Positions 35,862 through 45,033 of a DNA stretch of 64,000 nt are shown piece after piece. The notes beneath the pieces were generated by a model. That model did not search any database, was not told the DNA's origin, and saw nothing but the letters and a program-made list of their open reading frames with translations. The stretch is from Limisphaera sp. (GTDB lineage: Bacteria > Verrucomicrobiota > Verrucomicrobiia > Limisphaerales > Limisphaeraceae). The DNA is taken from assembly GCA_025057755.1 (NCBI GenBank), contig JANWVC010000007.1, forward strand, positions 1 to 64,000, written 5' to 3'. A program made the translations under genes and the position numbers. Position 1 is the stretch's first letter; each line of letters begins with the position of its first letter.

Positions 35862-36683
35862 ATGCATGGCGGACTTGAGTCGACCCGCCCTCCAGCGGTG
35901 GCGGGGCTGTTTTATCCTGACGACCCGCAGGAACTGGGGCGTTGGGTGGAGCGCTTTTTAGAGAAGGGGCATGTTAGGCAGACCACCGATCCCAAGGCCG
36001 TGATTGCGCCTCATGCAGGGTACATTTATTCGGGGCCAGTGGCCGGGTCGGCTTTTCGTCCGTGGGCAAAAGCTGCTGCGAAGATTGAACGCGTTGTATT
36101 GGTCGGGCCGTCGCATCATATGTGGTTTGAGGGCCTGGCCTTGCCGCGAGCGGGCCAATTCTACACGCCCTTGGGACCTGTCCCGGTGGATCGCGAGGCC
36201 ACTGCCCGGCTGGCCGATTTGCCGCAAGTCAAGTTGCTCGATGCGGCGCATGCGGGTGAACATTGTCTGGAGGTCGAGCTGCCCTTTCTGCAAGCTATTC
36301 TGCCCCGGTTTGCCATCGTGCCCTTGGTCGTAGGGGAATCCAGCGACGAGGAGGTTGCCGAGGTGCTGGATCGTCTCTGGGGTGGGCCGGAAACCCGCAT
36401 CGTGATTAGTTCGGATCTTAGTCATTATCATCCGTATGCAGAGGCAGTGCGCTTGGATCGGACTACAGCCGATGCCATTGAAGCCCGCCGCGTGGCGATG
36501 CTCACGCCGGAACGAGCCTGCGGATTTCGAGCGATTCGTGGTCTCTTGCGCGCCTCTTGTGCGCGAGATTTGCAGGTTGACACGGTAGACCTGCGGAACT
36601 CGGGCGACACGGCTGGTCCACGAGACCGCGTGGTGGGATATGGCGCTTTTCACTTTGGACCACCGCGGCATGTGCCGGCTTAG
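35862..36683 (+). CDS. amrB: Memo-family protein (AmmeMemoRadiSam system protein B)
   Basis: This 273-residue protein starts with the family hallmark RPPAVAGLFYP (residues 9-19). Three residues that form the metal site of human MEMO1 have counterparts here: H51 in APHAGYIYSG, H85 in VGPSHHMW, and C220 in ACGFRAIRGLL. The second half contains GEHCLEVELPFLQ and VISSDLSHYHPY, also characteristic. In many genomes amrB sits next to an AMMECR1-domain gene (amrA) and a radical SAM gene; neither is found here. The biochemical function of bacterial members is not established; MEMO1 has been linked to redox chemistry and iron binding. Confidence 0.88.
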   Translation: MHGGLESTRPPAVAGLFYPDDPQELGRWVERFLEKGHVRQTTDPKAVIAPHAGYIYSGPVAGSAFRPWAKAAAKIERVVLVGPSHHMWFEGLALPRAGQFYTPLGPVPVDREATARLADLPQVKLLDAAHAGEHCLEVELPFLQAILPRFAIVPLVVGESSDEEVAEVLDRLWGGPETRIVISSDLSHYHPYAEAVRLDRTTADAIEARRVAMLTPERACGFRAIRGLLRASCARDLQVDTVDLRNSGDTAGPRDRVVGYGAFHFGPPRHVPA

Positions 36684-39650
36684 CCAAAGGCGCTGGACTT
36701 GGTCAGGTTACAAGAGGAGGGCCTGTCTGACGTTCTTGATTTTGAGGGGTTTCGCTAAGGATCGACCCACTGCGGCCGAAGGCCTTTTTGCTGAGTTGTC
36801 TCCAGGCTCGACTCACGAGCCGGAACGAGCACCTTGTCGTCCGTGAATCGCGTAGGCTTTGCGACATCACAATAGTCGCGCGCCGCCAAAATTGTGTTAG
36901 ATGCGCAGCCATCAGGACTGGGCTCGCGGACGGTGATGCAGGCTTCTAAGGTTGAACTACATTATGGAGCATTAAGAAAGTCCCTATCACGCCGACCGTG
37001 GAACGCGACGGAACGATCAGATTCGGCCACAGATCCAGTAGGAGGCAAAGGCACCGTGCCGTAGCGGGGATGAATGCGGCCGAAGAGATTTGTCCCCTGA
37101 TTGGCCAACCTCGTGCAAAGATTATTGGCTCAGTCGAAAACGGTCTGCTGCGCACGGTCATCAGCGCTTTAGGAAGGCGTGATGCTCAGGCCAGCTTTGA
37201 TCCGCGTTCAGAAATAAGCTCGGACCATCCCCAGTCCGGCAGGGTGAACCGGATGGTGGCAGCTATCGGGTGGCACCCTCTGTCGCGACCAAATATCAGA
37301 CCCGCACACACCGTTCGCCACCCTCGAGGCTGCGCAACCAGTCTCGCTGATCATTATTCCAACGTAATCAGTGCTTGTGAGGGGAAAAGGTGCCTTGGAA
37401 CTCTCGTGGCAACGTGACGCCCAAAAGGCCTTGGGACATCCGGCCTGGGCGCCATTGCGATGGGCGTGGAGTCGCTTCGTGATGCTTTTGGAAGCGGATG
37501 TTGCCAGCGGCCTTGCAGAAATGCACAAACGCCGGCCAGTTTCGACGGGCAAGCTGCATCTTTCTGAAGTGTATTGAATCTCGAGGACATCCGGTTCCGT
37601 GGTGCGGATCCCTGTTACCGCGGGCGAGACCACATCTACCCGCGTTCATTTTGCCGGTATCAATCCCTCGAGGAGAGCACGATCAGGCAGTGCCCATCCC
37701 AGGCGCAGTTGATGCAAAACTTGGCCGGCGGCATGCCCGGAGTTATGGTTGTATTTGCCGCAAGTTTAGATGCATTCGCGAGAAATCAGCCCAAACATTG
37801 GTACGCATAGCTGGGACCCATTCTGTTAAAAGACTGCGTTGACAAAACTTTGAGCTCGCTCGGCCGCTCAAGCCTTCGGAGGAGTTGAGATGCGGAATGG
37901 CCTGTTTGCGTCCGTCTTCGCTTCTGCAACTGCCGAAGCTCGAACGCGCGACAACACGCGGGGCCTGCTTAGGCAGCAAATCCTCTCATCGACTGACTAA
38001 GTGCGATGGCTCGTGACCTCTCTTGCACATAGGCGGCCAGCGGCGTTTCTGAGAAGTACGCATTCGCGCGGGAGATGGTTTTCACGGCAGGCAGACTCTC
38101 GGGGGTGTGGGCCGGCCCCAGTGCCGTTGGGGAGCCCTAAGATCCTGTCTGACCATCGACCTGTATTCCAAGCTGGAGTGGGGAAGCCGGTATCGCTTTT
38201 TATTACGCCAAAGCTTCTTCCATGAAAGAGCATGCCGGTCATGTCTTGATCGTTGCCGAGCAGGACCAGAAAGGAAACCGACGCCAGGATGCGATGACCG
38301 GCAGTTTGCAAGGCCCCGGGACCCCTACATTCAGGAGGTGGCAGCAAAAATGTCCAGTTGTTGACCGTCGTATCAGCGATGGATGTTGCCTGCGACGTCA
38401 AGCAAAACACGGTCCGGGGCGAGATCCCGATTGAGATGCTTGTCCGGTCATGCGGCTTGCTCGAAGGTCCAGTGGACACGCACATCCAATTCTTGTTACC
38501 TGACTGTATCCACGTGGGGACTTACAGGTGTCACAGCTTGATATGCGAAGCGCCAAAAGACTGAGCTCGGGCCAGATGGGCGCGCAGCTTTTTCGACCAG
38601 GGCACGCGCCAACCCAACCGCTGAATCATGGCATGATAGGGTCGAGCTGCTGGAACAGGCTTGCCGTGACCGGCTGGAATCCAAGACAAGCGCCATGTCC
38701 ACGGACCCGGCCCACACAGTTTGGTCAGTGCCGGATCGGAGAGTTGCTCGCCAGCGTGTCGGTGTTGACAGCGCACTTATTGCAAGAACCTCGGGCCAAT
38801 TCCGGGCCCGAAGAGCCGCTGTGTGGCGCTGTAGTAGCTTCAACGTGGCCATGCGACAGCCTTCCTAAAGCTGCATGTCGAATCTGTGCCGGAACCCTTG
38901 AAATCCATGCTCGGGGATGATCAGCCCCCATGTGCACCTGAACATACAGGCAATCTGACTCTGAGGCACTGCCAACCAATAGCTTCTCGAACAAGCGCTG
39001 TTGCAAGAGCGGCAACGTTGGGTCGGTTATCCATACGATCGCGAATCCATCCGGTAGTCGCATTTGCATCAATTACAGTGTTCGTGCACGAGGGGTGCTT
39101 CTTAGTCTGGATAGAAGATACTCTTGAGACCGGTGGGCGACCTACGCCACAAGCGACATGCGTAGCTCAAGCTCACGTGTCTTAGCTAAGTTTTGCACCA
39201 CAGGAATGCTCATTCGGCCTGCGGTAGATGCTGCTTGTATCTCAGATCCGTTAAGCCGATGAAGCTTGACGGAGTGTAATGGACAACAACTGCCGGCCCT
39301 TCGTTCATCCCCTTCAGGGGCTGCGCGGACCTGGGGTCGGGGTCGCTCATGGGTAGTAATCCGGCCGCAAGCCCTGGCGCTCCTGTTCAGCCGTTGGCAT
39401 TATCTTTCTCCGCAACAGGTGAAGAAATTCTTGGGAAACCTGGTCAGCCGCAACCGAGATCAACTACGTTCGTGAGATGCTCGCATAAATGGAATCTTGA
39501 AACGCAGGCTCTTGCTGACATCCCAATCCGGTTGGGATGCGAAGCACGGATGAGAATGTATGTAAGACCGAGACGGTGCCAGAACTCGGCTGGAAAGAGC
39601 GTCCGACGCAATGGTTCGGACGCAGGCCCGGTCGAAAGGAGTGAACTTAT
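36684..39650. other. Three-kilobase gap without a recognisable gene
   Basis: This is the longest apparently non-coding stretch of the window. It contains many frames of 60-160 codons on both strands, all overlapping one another and none with a recognisable domain, signal peptide or ribosome-binding site. The best candidates (37997-38485 and 38725-39072, both minus) show no family motif. I saw no rRNA, tRNA, RNase P, tmRNA or SRP RNA consensus, no inverted repeats flanking it, and no transposase remnant. It may be decayed genes or spacer. Confidence 0.55.
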
Positions 39651-40451
39651 TTAGCGTTCACCGACTGTGATGCACGCCAAGATGACCAATCCCAGAGCGA
39701 TGCGATACCAACCAAACAGGATGAAAGTATGGGTCTGCACGTAACGGAGCATCCATTTCACGGCAGCAAAGGAAACCACGGCGGAGGTCAGAGATCCCAC
39801 GCCAATCACGCCCCAAGATTCCGGCGGCCCCATGCCGGAAACCCACGCTTGTGCAAGCTTGAGTCCGCCGGCTGCTAGCAGCGTGGGGATGCCTACGAGG
39901 AAGGAGAACTCGGTGGCGCAGGGGCGACTGGTACCAAGTATCAGGGCCATGAGAATGGTCGCCCCGGATCGGGACGTGCCGGGAAAGATGGCTGCCAGCA
40001 ATTGTCCCAAGCCCACAGCAATCGCCACCGGCCAGGTAATTCGGTCGGCAAGGGTGCACCCTCGCAATCGGGCTTCCAAGAGCAAGAAGGCTAGGCCGCC
40101 CAGGACCAGGGCTGTTGCCACAGGCAGGGGGCTTTCGGGGAGCTGGAAATGCAAGCGATCCAAGACCAAGCCGCCCACGCCGGTGATACTAAAGGCCACA
40201 AGTAACTTGAGGCCATAATCGCGGCCGGAAGGGTCCGTAAACGCGCGTGCCAATTGCCGAAGCCGATCTGGGAACAAGGGCAACACGGCCAGCACGGCGC
40301 TACATTGAATGACAACATTGAACAGATCACTTCGCCGGCCAATGGCCCCGAGTTGTTCCACCAAAAGCAAGTGCCCCGTGGATGAAACGGGAAGGAACTC
40401 GGTCAGTCCTTCCACCATGCCTAGGACCAGAACCGCCCACCATTCATTCAT
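39651..40451 (-). CDS. uppP: Undecaprenyl-diphosphate phosphatase
   Basis: UppP (BacA) dephosphorylates undecaprenyl diphosphate at the inner membrane to recycle the lipid carrier for peptidoglycan and other surface polymers. The 266-residue length and polytopic profile are typical. The two catalytic motifs are intact: EGLTEFLPVSSTGH (residues 14-27, with E14 and E18) and PGTSRSGAT (157-165, with the essential arginine R161). Its ATG lies 52 bases after the helical-protein gene on the same strand, so it is probably the last gene of the operon headed by the response regulator. Confidence 0.95.
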   Translation of the reverse strand: MNEWWAVLVLGMVEGLTEFLPVSSTGHLLLVEQLGAIGRRSDLFNVVIQCSAVLAVLPLFPDRLRQLARAFTDPSGRDYGLKLLVAFSITGVGGLVLDRLHFQLPESPLPVATALVLGGLAFLLLEARLRGCTLADRITWPVAIAVGLGQLLAAIFPGTSRSGATILMALILGTSRPCATEFSFLVGIPTLLAAGGLKLAQAWVSGMGPPESWGVIGVGSLTSAVVSFAAVKWMLRYVQTHTFILFGWYRIALGLVILACITVGER

Positions 40452-40503
40452 TGGCCGGCCTCCTTACGTGACAGCGGTCTGAGAGCGATGCTGGATGCGT
40501 GGC

Positions 40504-40908
40504 CTAGGACTCCTTGTTTTTGCGGAAAGAGAGGAACGAGCGACCTTCCTCTTGGCGCTGTTTGACCTTTAACTGGCCGAGGATGGCGTGCAGGCCGATG
40601 TAAATCTTGTGCCATTGGTTTTCAATGCCCCGGAGGGCTGCATCGTTCAGCTCGCTCAAATAACGCAGCGATGGCGCGAGATTCAACACATTATGAACCT
40701 CCTCCTTTGTGGGGGCGGTTACCTCGACCGAAGCCAGGATCAGCTCAAGCTGTTGAACAATGATGGTCTTCACCTCCAGAAATTGGGCCTCTTCTTCTGG
40801 GCCAAATTTTTTCTCCCGGGCCAGATTGACAAAGTGATGAAATTGTTTCCAGCACTCGCAGTACGTTTCCATCTCTTGAATGAGCTGGTCCAATTGCTTG
40901 CTTGCCAT
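40504..40908 (-). CDS. Small all-helical protein of unknown function
   Basis: The 134-residue product is rich in Glu, Gln, Lys and Leu and reads as a bundle of amphipathic helices, with no signal peptide or membrane span. It begins MASKQLDQLIQEMETY, carries a single C-x-C (residues 17-19), and ends in a basic tail (SFRKNKES). No domain is recognised. Its start is 15 bases after the stop of the small roadblock-like gene, and uppP follows 52 bases later, so it belongs to the response-regulator operon. It could be an adaptor in the GTPase/roadblock module; that is inferred only from position. Confidence 0.75.
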   Translation of the reverse strand: MASKQLDQLIQEMETYCECWKQFHHFVNLAREKKFGPEEEAQFLEVKTIIVQQLELILASVEVTAPTKEEVHNVLNLAPSLRYLSELNDAALRGIENQWHKIYIGLHAILGQLKVKQRQEEGRSFLSFRKNKES

Positions 40909-40923
40909 AGGAATCCTCCCCGG

Positions 40924-41217
40924 TCAGGACATGTTTCCAAACGGAACTTGTGGAAAGAGGAAAATAAGCGCGCCGCCGCGCAGTTCCCGTGCAGTGAGTT
41001 TTAAACCTTCATACCGTACCACCAAATCGGTGAGTGTAAGTCCTGCTTCCCGTGCTTCGCGAAACGTGGCCAGTACGTGTTGAGCGACTTCTCGCAACAG
41101 GTTGGTCGGATAATCCGACGGCAAGGTGGAAGCCAACACATGTCCCTGGCGATCCACTGTGAAGCTGCCAGCGGGCAAAGGCCGCAAGGGCTGCGTTGAT
41201 TGCCGGGTCCATTTCAT
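40924..41217 (-). CDS. Small roadblock/LC7-like protein
   Basis: The ATG at 41217 overlaps the TGA of the response-regulator gene (ATGA), which decides this start over a longer frame running to 41382. The 97-residue product reads as a compact roadblock fold: a beta hairpin GSFTVDRQGHVLAST (residues 17-31), a helix LLREVAQHVLATFREAREAGL (40-60), two strands LTDLVVRYEGLKLTARELRG (62-81) and a final strand ALIFLFP (83-89). Roadblock/LC7 proteins act as dimers that bind small Ras-like GTPases, as MglB does with MglA. The assignment is by pattern and context, as the sequence is divergent. Confidence 0.65.
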   Translation of the reverse strand: MKWTRQSTQPLRPLPAGSFTVDRQGHVLASTLPSDYPTNLLREVAQHVLATFREAREAGLTLTDLVVRYEGLKLTARELRGGALIFLFPQVPFGNMS

Positions 41218-42281
41218 GGTTGCAGGAGCGCCACCGCTTTGCGCAATTGCTCGGCTGCGCGGGCACTGGCCATACGAGTTTGCCATTCGAGGAGCAGGCC
41301 GCCCGAGGGCAGGGGGGCTAGGCCCATGTGATGTTGCCAGCTCAGGCCCTCGATTTGCTGCAACATGCCGACAGCCAGACATTCACCGACTTGTTGGAAG
41401 CGCTCCAGGGTGCGGCGCGCCCATTCGCCCCGAACCTGGGGTAACTCAATTCCGCGGCTTTCTGTCGTCCCTGGATTGGCAGTATCGAATCGCAAGACGC
41501 CCGCCACCCGTTCCATGCGGGCCACTTGGTCCAACGGACTCAAGGCAACCGTGGCCTCGGATTCTGGCTCGAGGGTCGTGGACATGCCCGACTCATCCAT
41601 GGCTTGGGCGGTCTCCAACAAGAGTGCGTTGCACGATTTGAAAATCCGACGTGGACGGTCCGGCTCGGCTGGCAATTGCTCGAACGTGCCACTTTTCCAG
41701 CCGAGGATGCAGGCAAAGGCTTCTTCGCCCACCATTCCTTCGGTCTCGGCATCAACTAGCTCACCACGCAGGATCCAAATGCGGCCGACCAGCGGGCCGT
41801 GAGTGATGCGCAACACGGTGGAGTTCTGAGACATGCACTCAAGTTGAAGAATGTCCACCAAACTTTTGCTTTGGACACCGCGAAAGCCGCCAGAGGCTTC
41901 ACGACTTAAGAGGGACTCAAGCGAGTCGAGAAACAGCTGCACCTCTTGTTCGTTGGACGGTTTCTGCCAGTATAAGTCCACGCCGAGCGCGTAAACGCGA
42001 GAACGAAGGCCTTCGTCTGTCAGAGCGGTGAGTGCCACCGTACGCAACTGGGGAAACCTCCGACGCGCAATCGTCAACACCTGCAGTCCGTCCATTTTCG
42101 GCATTTTGAGATCACACAACAAGAGATGAAACGGTTCTTCCTCCAGCAACGCGAGCGCTTTGAGGCCGTTTGTAGCCAGACGGACTTCCGGCTGGCTGGG
42201 GAGCCGACTCAATAGCTCCCGGTACAGTTCCAGCAGGTCCGGATCATCATCCGTCAACAAGACTCTGGGACGCACCTGCAT
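41214..42281 (-). CDS. Response regulator: receiver domain plus DUF4388 (PATAN-like) and C-terminal roadblock-like region
   Basis: The 355-residue protein starts with a receiver domain (5-122) containing the acidic pair D11/D12, phospho-acceptor D57 in LLLCDLKMPKMDG, T85 and K107 (YWQKPSN). Residues about 130-230 match DUF4388: a helix-rich start (SLVDILQLECM), then GRIWILRGELVDAETEGMVGEEAF and GWKSGTFEQLP. The C-terminal 100 residues (about 255-355) end in a strand-helix pattern, LAPLPSGGLLLEWQTRM, that could be a degenerate roadblock fold. There is no DNA-binding domain, so output is probably by protein contact. No histidine kinase is nearby. It is the first gene of the minus-strand operon and overlaps the next gene by four bases. 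Confidence 0.88.
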   Translation of the reverse strand: MQVRPRVLLTDDDPDLLELYRELLSRLPSQPEVRLATNGLKALALLEEEPFHLLLCDLKMPKMDGLQVLTIARRRFPQLRTVALTALTDEGLRSRVYALGVDLYWQKPSNEQEVQLFLDSLESLLSREASGGFRGVQSKSLVDILQLECMSQNSTVLRITHGPLVGRIWILRGELVDAETEGMVGEEAFACILGWKSGTFEQLPAEPDRPRRIFKSCNALLLETAQAMDESGMSTTLEPESEATVALSPLDQVARMERVAGVLRFDTANPGTTESRGIELPQVRGEWARRTLERFQQVGECLAVGMLQQIEGLSWQHHMGLAPLPSGGLLLEWQTRMASARAAEQLRKAVALLQP

Positions 42282-43051
42282 GGTTGCGGCTTTGCGTTAA
42301 GGGCTAGTCGCCATTCTCTCACCTGACAAGCTTCATCTCGCCTTGAGTGGCCCGTGCGATTCGTTACGCACCGCGGTGCTGCAGGCAACCTGCAGGTCGA
42401 GTCAAACCTCGACGAATGCTTGAAACCGAGCGGCCCAGAGTGGCGCCGGTTCGAACCAAGGGCTGCAAGGGCCTGCCGCAGACGATCGCGGTGGAGGCGG
42501 TTGGAGCCCAGCGTCTGCATTCCAACACGCAGACCCACGCCGGGTTCCTTATGGCCATCCAGCAATCTTCGCGCCAACGTTGTCCAAGTTGAAACCATCT
42601 GCATTGGATGAATCGGAATGCAGTTGGCCTCCCTTGAGGGGAACTTGTTGTCTCTTGGTTCCTTGCCGCAGGTGGTAGGCGACTGGATTCAACGTGCGCA
42701 AATCCCAAAAGGCTGCGTTGTGGCCCGGGTGCATGGCCCTAACGTGCTGGCGGTTGCACCTGTAGAGTCTCAGGACGGGACACCCCATGTCCAAAACGAC
42801 AGCTACGTTTGGAAGAGACGCTGCCTAACTTTGCACTGAATGGACAAAATTTTAGATAGCTCATGCTCTTGTGCTGACTTTGGCATAACGAATGCTCTGC
42901 CAATCTCTGACGCGCAAGGTTCGTGCCCGCATCCGTTTGGCACCATAGTGGCTGCTTCTTCCGGAGTGGAAGCGACTTGCGAGAAAGCCTGCGCGGAAAG
43001 CGTGCGGCGCCTTGATGATGTCGGTTAGCGCGAAACGAAGAGCGCCGGTAT
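42282..43051. other. Divergent intergenic region between the two roadblock operons
   Basis: These 770 bases separate the response-regulator gene (minus) from the scaffold gene (plus). Promoters for both operons should lie here, but no consensus pair was clear. A 73-codon plus-strand frame (42618-42839) lacks any recognised motif. The separation is long for a shared regulatory region. Confidence 0.5.
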
Positions 43052-45022
43052 ATGAACATGAAAAAATGGCTCAAAAGGGCGTTGCGATGGTTCCGGGATG
43101 AACCCGCGTCGGATCGTCCCATGTCTGGGCCGACATCCTTGCTCGGCAACGTGCGGCCGGCCAAACCGGTGCCTCGCCCGTCCGCTGCGGAGTCGGCGCT
43201 TCGAGCAAAAACTCCGGAATCTCAGCTTGCTGCGTCTGCGGGGACCCGGGCAACCTCCCCCCTGCAACTTTCTTCTGTGCAACGGCCCGGCCCTGCCACA
43301 GCCTCCGGCAATGCGGGTATGAAACGGCACGGGTTGGGTGAAGAAGAGCGGGTCTTTTTGCCCTTGCAACCGATCCTTCATAGACTGCCGCCCGAGCTCA
43401 AGTCACGAGTTCGGAATCCGATCCCGGCCGACTTGGAAATCAGCTTTCCTTTGGAACCGCTCCTTGCTCAATTGCAACAAGGTGTTGTTCGCATTCCCTT
43501 TGGTCAGTTGCGCACGGCTGCTGCCGGCGTGTTTTCAGGCGGTCCTGAATTGGACGACCATCCCGTTTCGTTGCCGTTGGATCTAGTGATTCAACGCATT
43601 GGGTTGGAACGCTTGCAGCGTCGTCAGGACCAGAAGGTGGTCACTTTGCCCGAGGAGATTGTTGGTCCCTTCGGTCCAGACCCGGAATGCCCGAAGCCGG
43701 CAGGGGCAGGGACGGCCGCCGTTGTCAGTGCACCTCGGCACAGTGGCGATAAGGGAGGCGCTTTACGCGGGGCCCAGCCCCAGCCCCTGTTTGAGCCAAC
43801 TGGATCCAGCACTGAGACCACCCGTATCCGACAAACAGGTGGCCAGAATGGAGCTGTGCGCGTTGCCTCTGGGGCTGCCTCGCTTCCCCCGGTGCATCCC
43901 GCACCAAGTGGACCGACTGCACTCCCCATTCTGGGTCCGTTGAGCCCGCCCGTGCCGAGTCCAGCAGCAACGGCCGGTGTCAACGGGCAGTCCGTGAAGC
44001 CGCAGGCCGGTCCGGTTGTGCCGCCCGTGACATCAGTAGGGGCCAATCCTGTCCAGTCTGCGGCGCCGCAACCGCCGCCTGTGTCGTCCGGCGGGCCTGT
44101 ACAGGCCACACTGCCGGGCTCGGTGCAATTGTCCGTGGCGGCGGTTAGTGTGGGTTGGCCCGAGGGCATTCGGCAGGAGCTCGCTCGACTCAACTTGTCG
44201 GATGCCCAGTTGGTCATCCCGGCGTCGGTGCTTGAGAAGGGGTTACGACAAGGGCGGGTTGAATTCCCCTGGCGATTGATTCGGGCTTGGATCCGCCCAG
44301 CCGTGGCGACTTATTCGTCTCCTCATGACGCGGTGCCTTTGGGTTTACCCTTAGCCGTGGTGGCACCAGCGTTTTTGCAACAGCGAAAACCTGTTTCCGT
44401 GGCGCGACGTCAGTTGACGGTGGATGCGAGTATCCCGGAGCTTTTCAACGCCAAGGGAACCGCTTCTTGTCTAGCCGGCGAGTCAACTCCCTCCCCGGCA
44501 AGTGTGTCCTCGCCCGTATCTGCACCGACCCTGTCTGCAGCGGCTGTAACTTCCACAGCAGATACCAACTTTTATTCGGCACAAGAAACGACGGACACGG
44601 CGCTGATGCGGTCCGGCTCCGCTGCCTCCGGCAGTGCGGGGAGTAGCAGCACTACCGAATGGGTCCGACGCTCGACCACTCCCAAGGACGTGGTTTCGCG
44701 GGCGGTGGCGTTGGAAGGGGTAGCCGGGGCTCTGGTGGCGTTGCCAGACGGTCTGAGCGTCGCAAGTCAGGTCCCAGCGCATCTAAACGTCGAAACATTG
44801 GCGGCTTTTTTACCGCAGATTTACAGCAAGGTGAGCCAATGTACCCAGGAACTTCGCATGGGTGCGTTGAACAATCTCAGCTTTACCGTGGGCAACGTGC
44901 CGTGGAAGGTTTTCCGTGTGAACAACCTCTTTTTCGCCGCTTTCGGCCACGCAGGTCAGCCCATGCCCACGGCGCAACTGGCCGCTCTGGCGGCCGAACT
45001 AGATCGAAAACCGAAAACCTAG
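43052..45022 (+). CDS. Proline-rich scaffold with duplicated module and C-terminal roadblock/LC7 domain
   Basis: The 656-residue product starts with a basic amphipathic segment (MNMKKWLKRALRWF) that could touch the membrane. An ~80-residue module occurs twice, at 129-208 and 386-465; each has a strand-like FP/IP segment, a helix, Q-G-V--PF/PW, a D--PV-LPL stretch and an IP or LP close. A partial copy of its second half is at 100-120. Proline/glycine-rich (210-355) and Ser/Ala/Thr-rich (470-540) linkers separate them. Residues 544-652 look like a roadblock/LC7 domain (AVALEGVAGALVALPDG ... VPWKVFRVNNLFFAAFG). It is followed 11 bases later by the MglA-type GTPase gene. A docking scaffold for that GTPase is inferred; I know no described homologue. 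Confidence 0.75.
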   Translation: MNMKKWLKRALRWFRDEPASDRPMSGPTSLLGNVRPAKPVPRPSAAESALRAKTPESQLAASAGTRATSPLQLSSVQRPGPATASGNAGMKRHGLGEEERVFLPLQPILHRLPPELKSRVRNPIPADLEISFPLEPLLAQLQQGVVRIPFGQLRTAAAGVFSGGPELDDHPVSLPLDLVIQRIGLERLQRRQDQKVVTLPEEIVGPFGPDPECPKPAGAGTAAVVSAPRHSGDKGGALRGAQPQPLFEPTGSSTETTRIRQTGGQNGAVRVASGAASLPPVHPAPSGPTALPILGPLSPPVPSPAATAGVNGQSVKPQAGPVVPPVTSVGANPVQSAAPQPPPVSSGGPVQATLPGSVQLSVAAVSVGWPEGIRQELARLNLSDAQLVIPASVLEKGLRQGRVEFPWRLIRAWIRPAVATYSSPHDAVPLGLPLAVVAPAFLQQRKPVSVARRQLTVDASIPELFNAKGTASCLAGESTPSPASVSSPVSAPTLSAAAVTSTADTNFYSAQETTDTALMRSGSAASGSAGSSSTTEWVRRSTTPKDVVSRAVALEGVAGALVALPDGLSVASQVPAHLNVETLAAFLPQIYSKVSQCTQELRMGALNNLSFTVGNVPWKVFRVNNLFFAAFGHAGQPMPTAQLAALAAELDRKPKT

Positions 45023-45033
45023 GTATCAGCCAT

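Noticed and set aside
37997-38485. 162-codon minus-strand frame in the 3 kb gap
   Set aside because: No domain, ribosome-binding site or plausible composition; it overlaps several equally weak frames on the other strand.
44659-45033. Upstream extension of the MglA frame
   Set aside because: The extension overlaps the scaffold gene in another frame and adds 125 residues foreign to MglA, which normally begins within a few residues of the strand before its P-loop.
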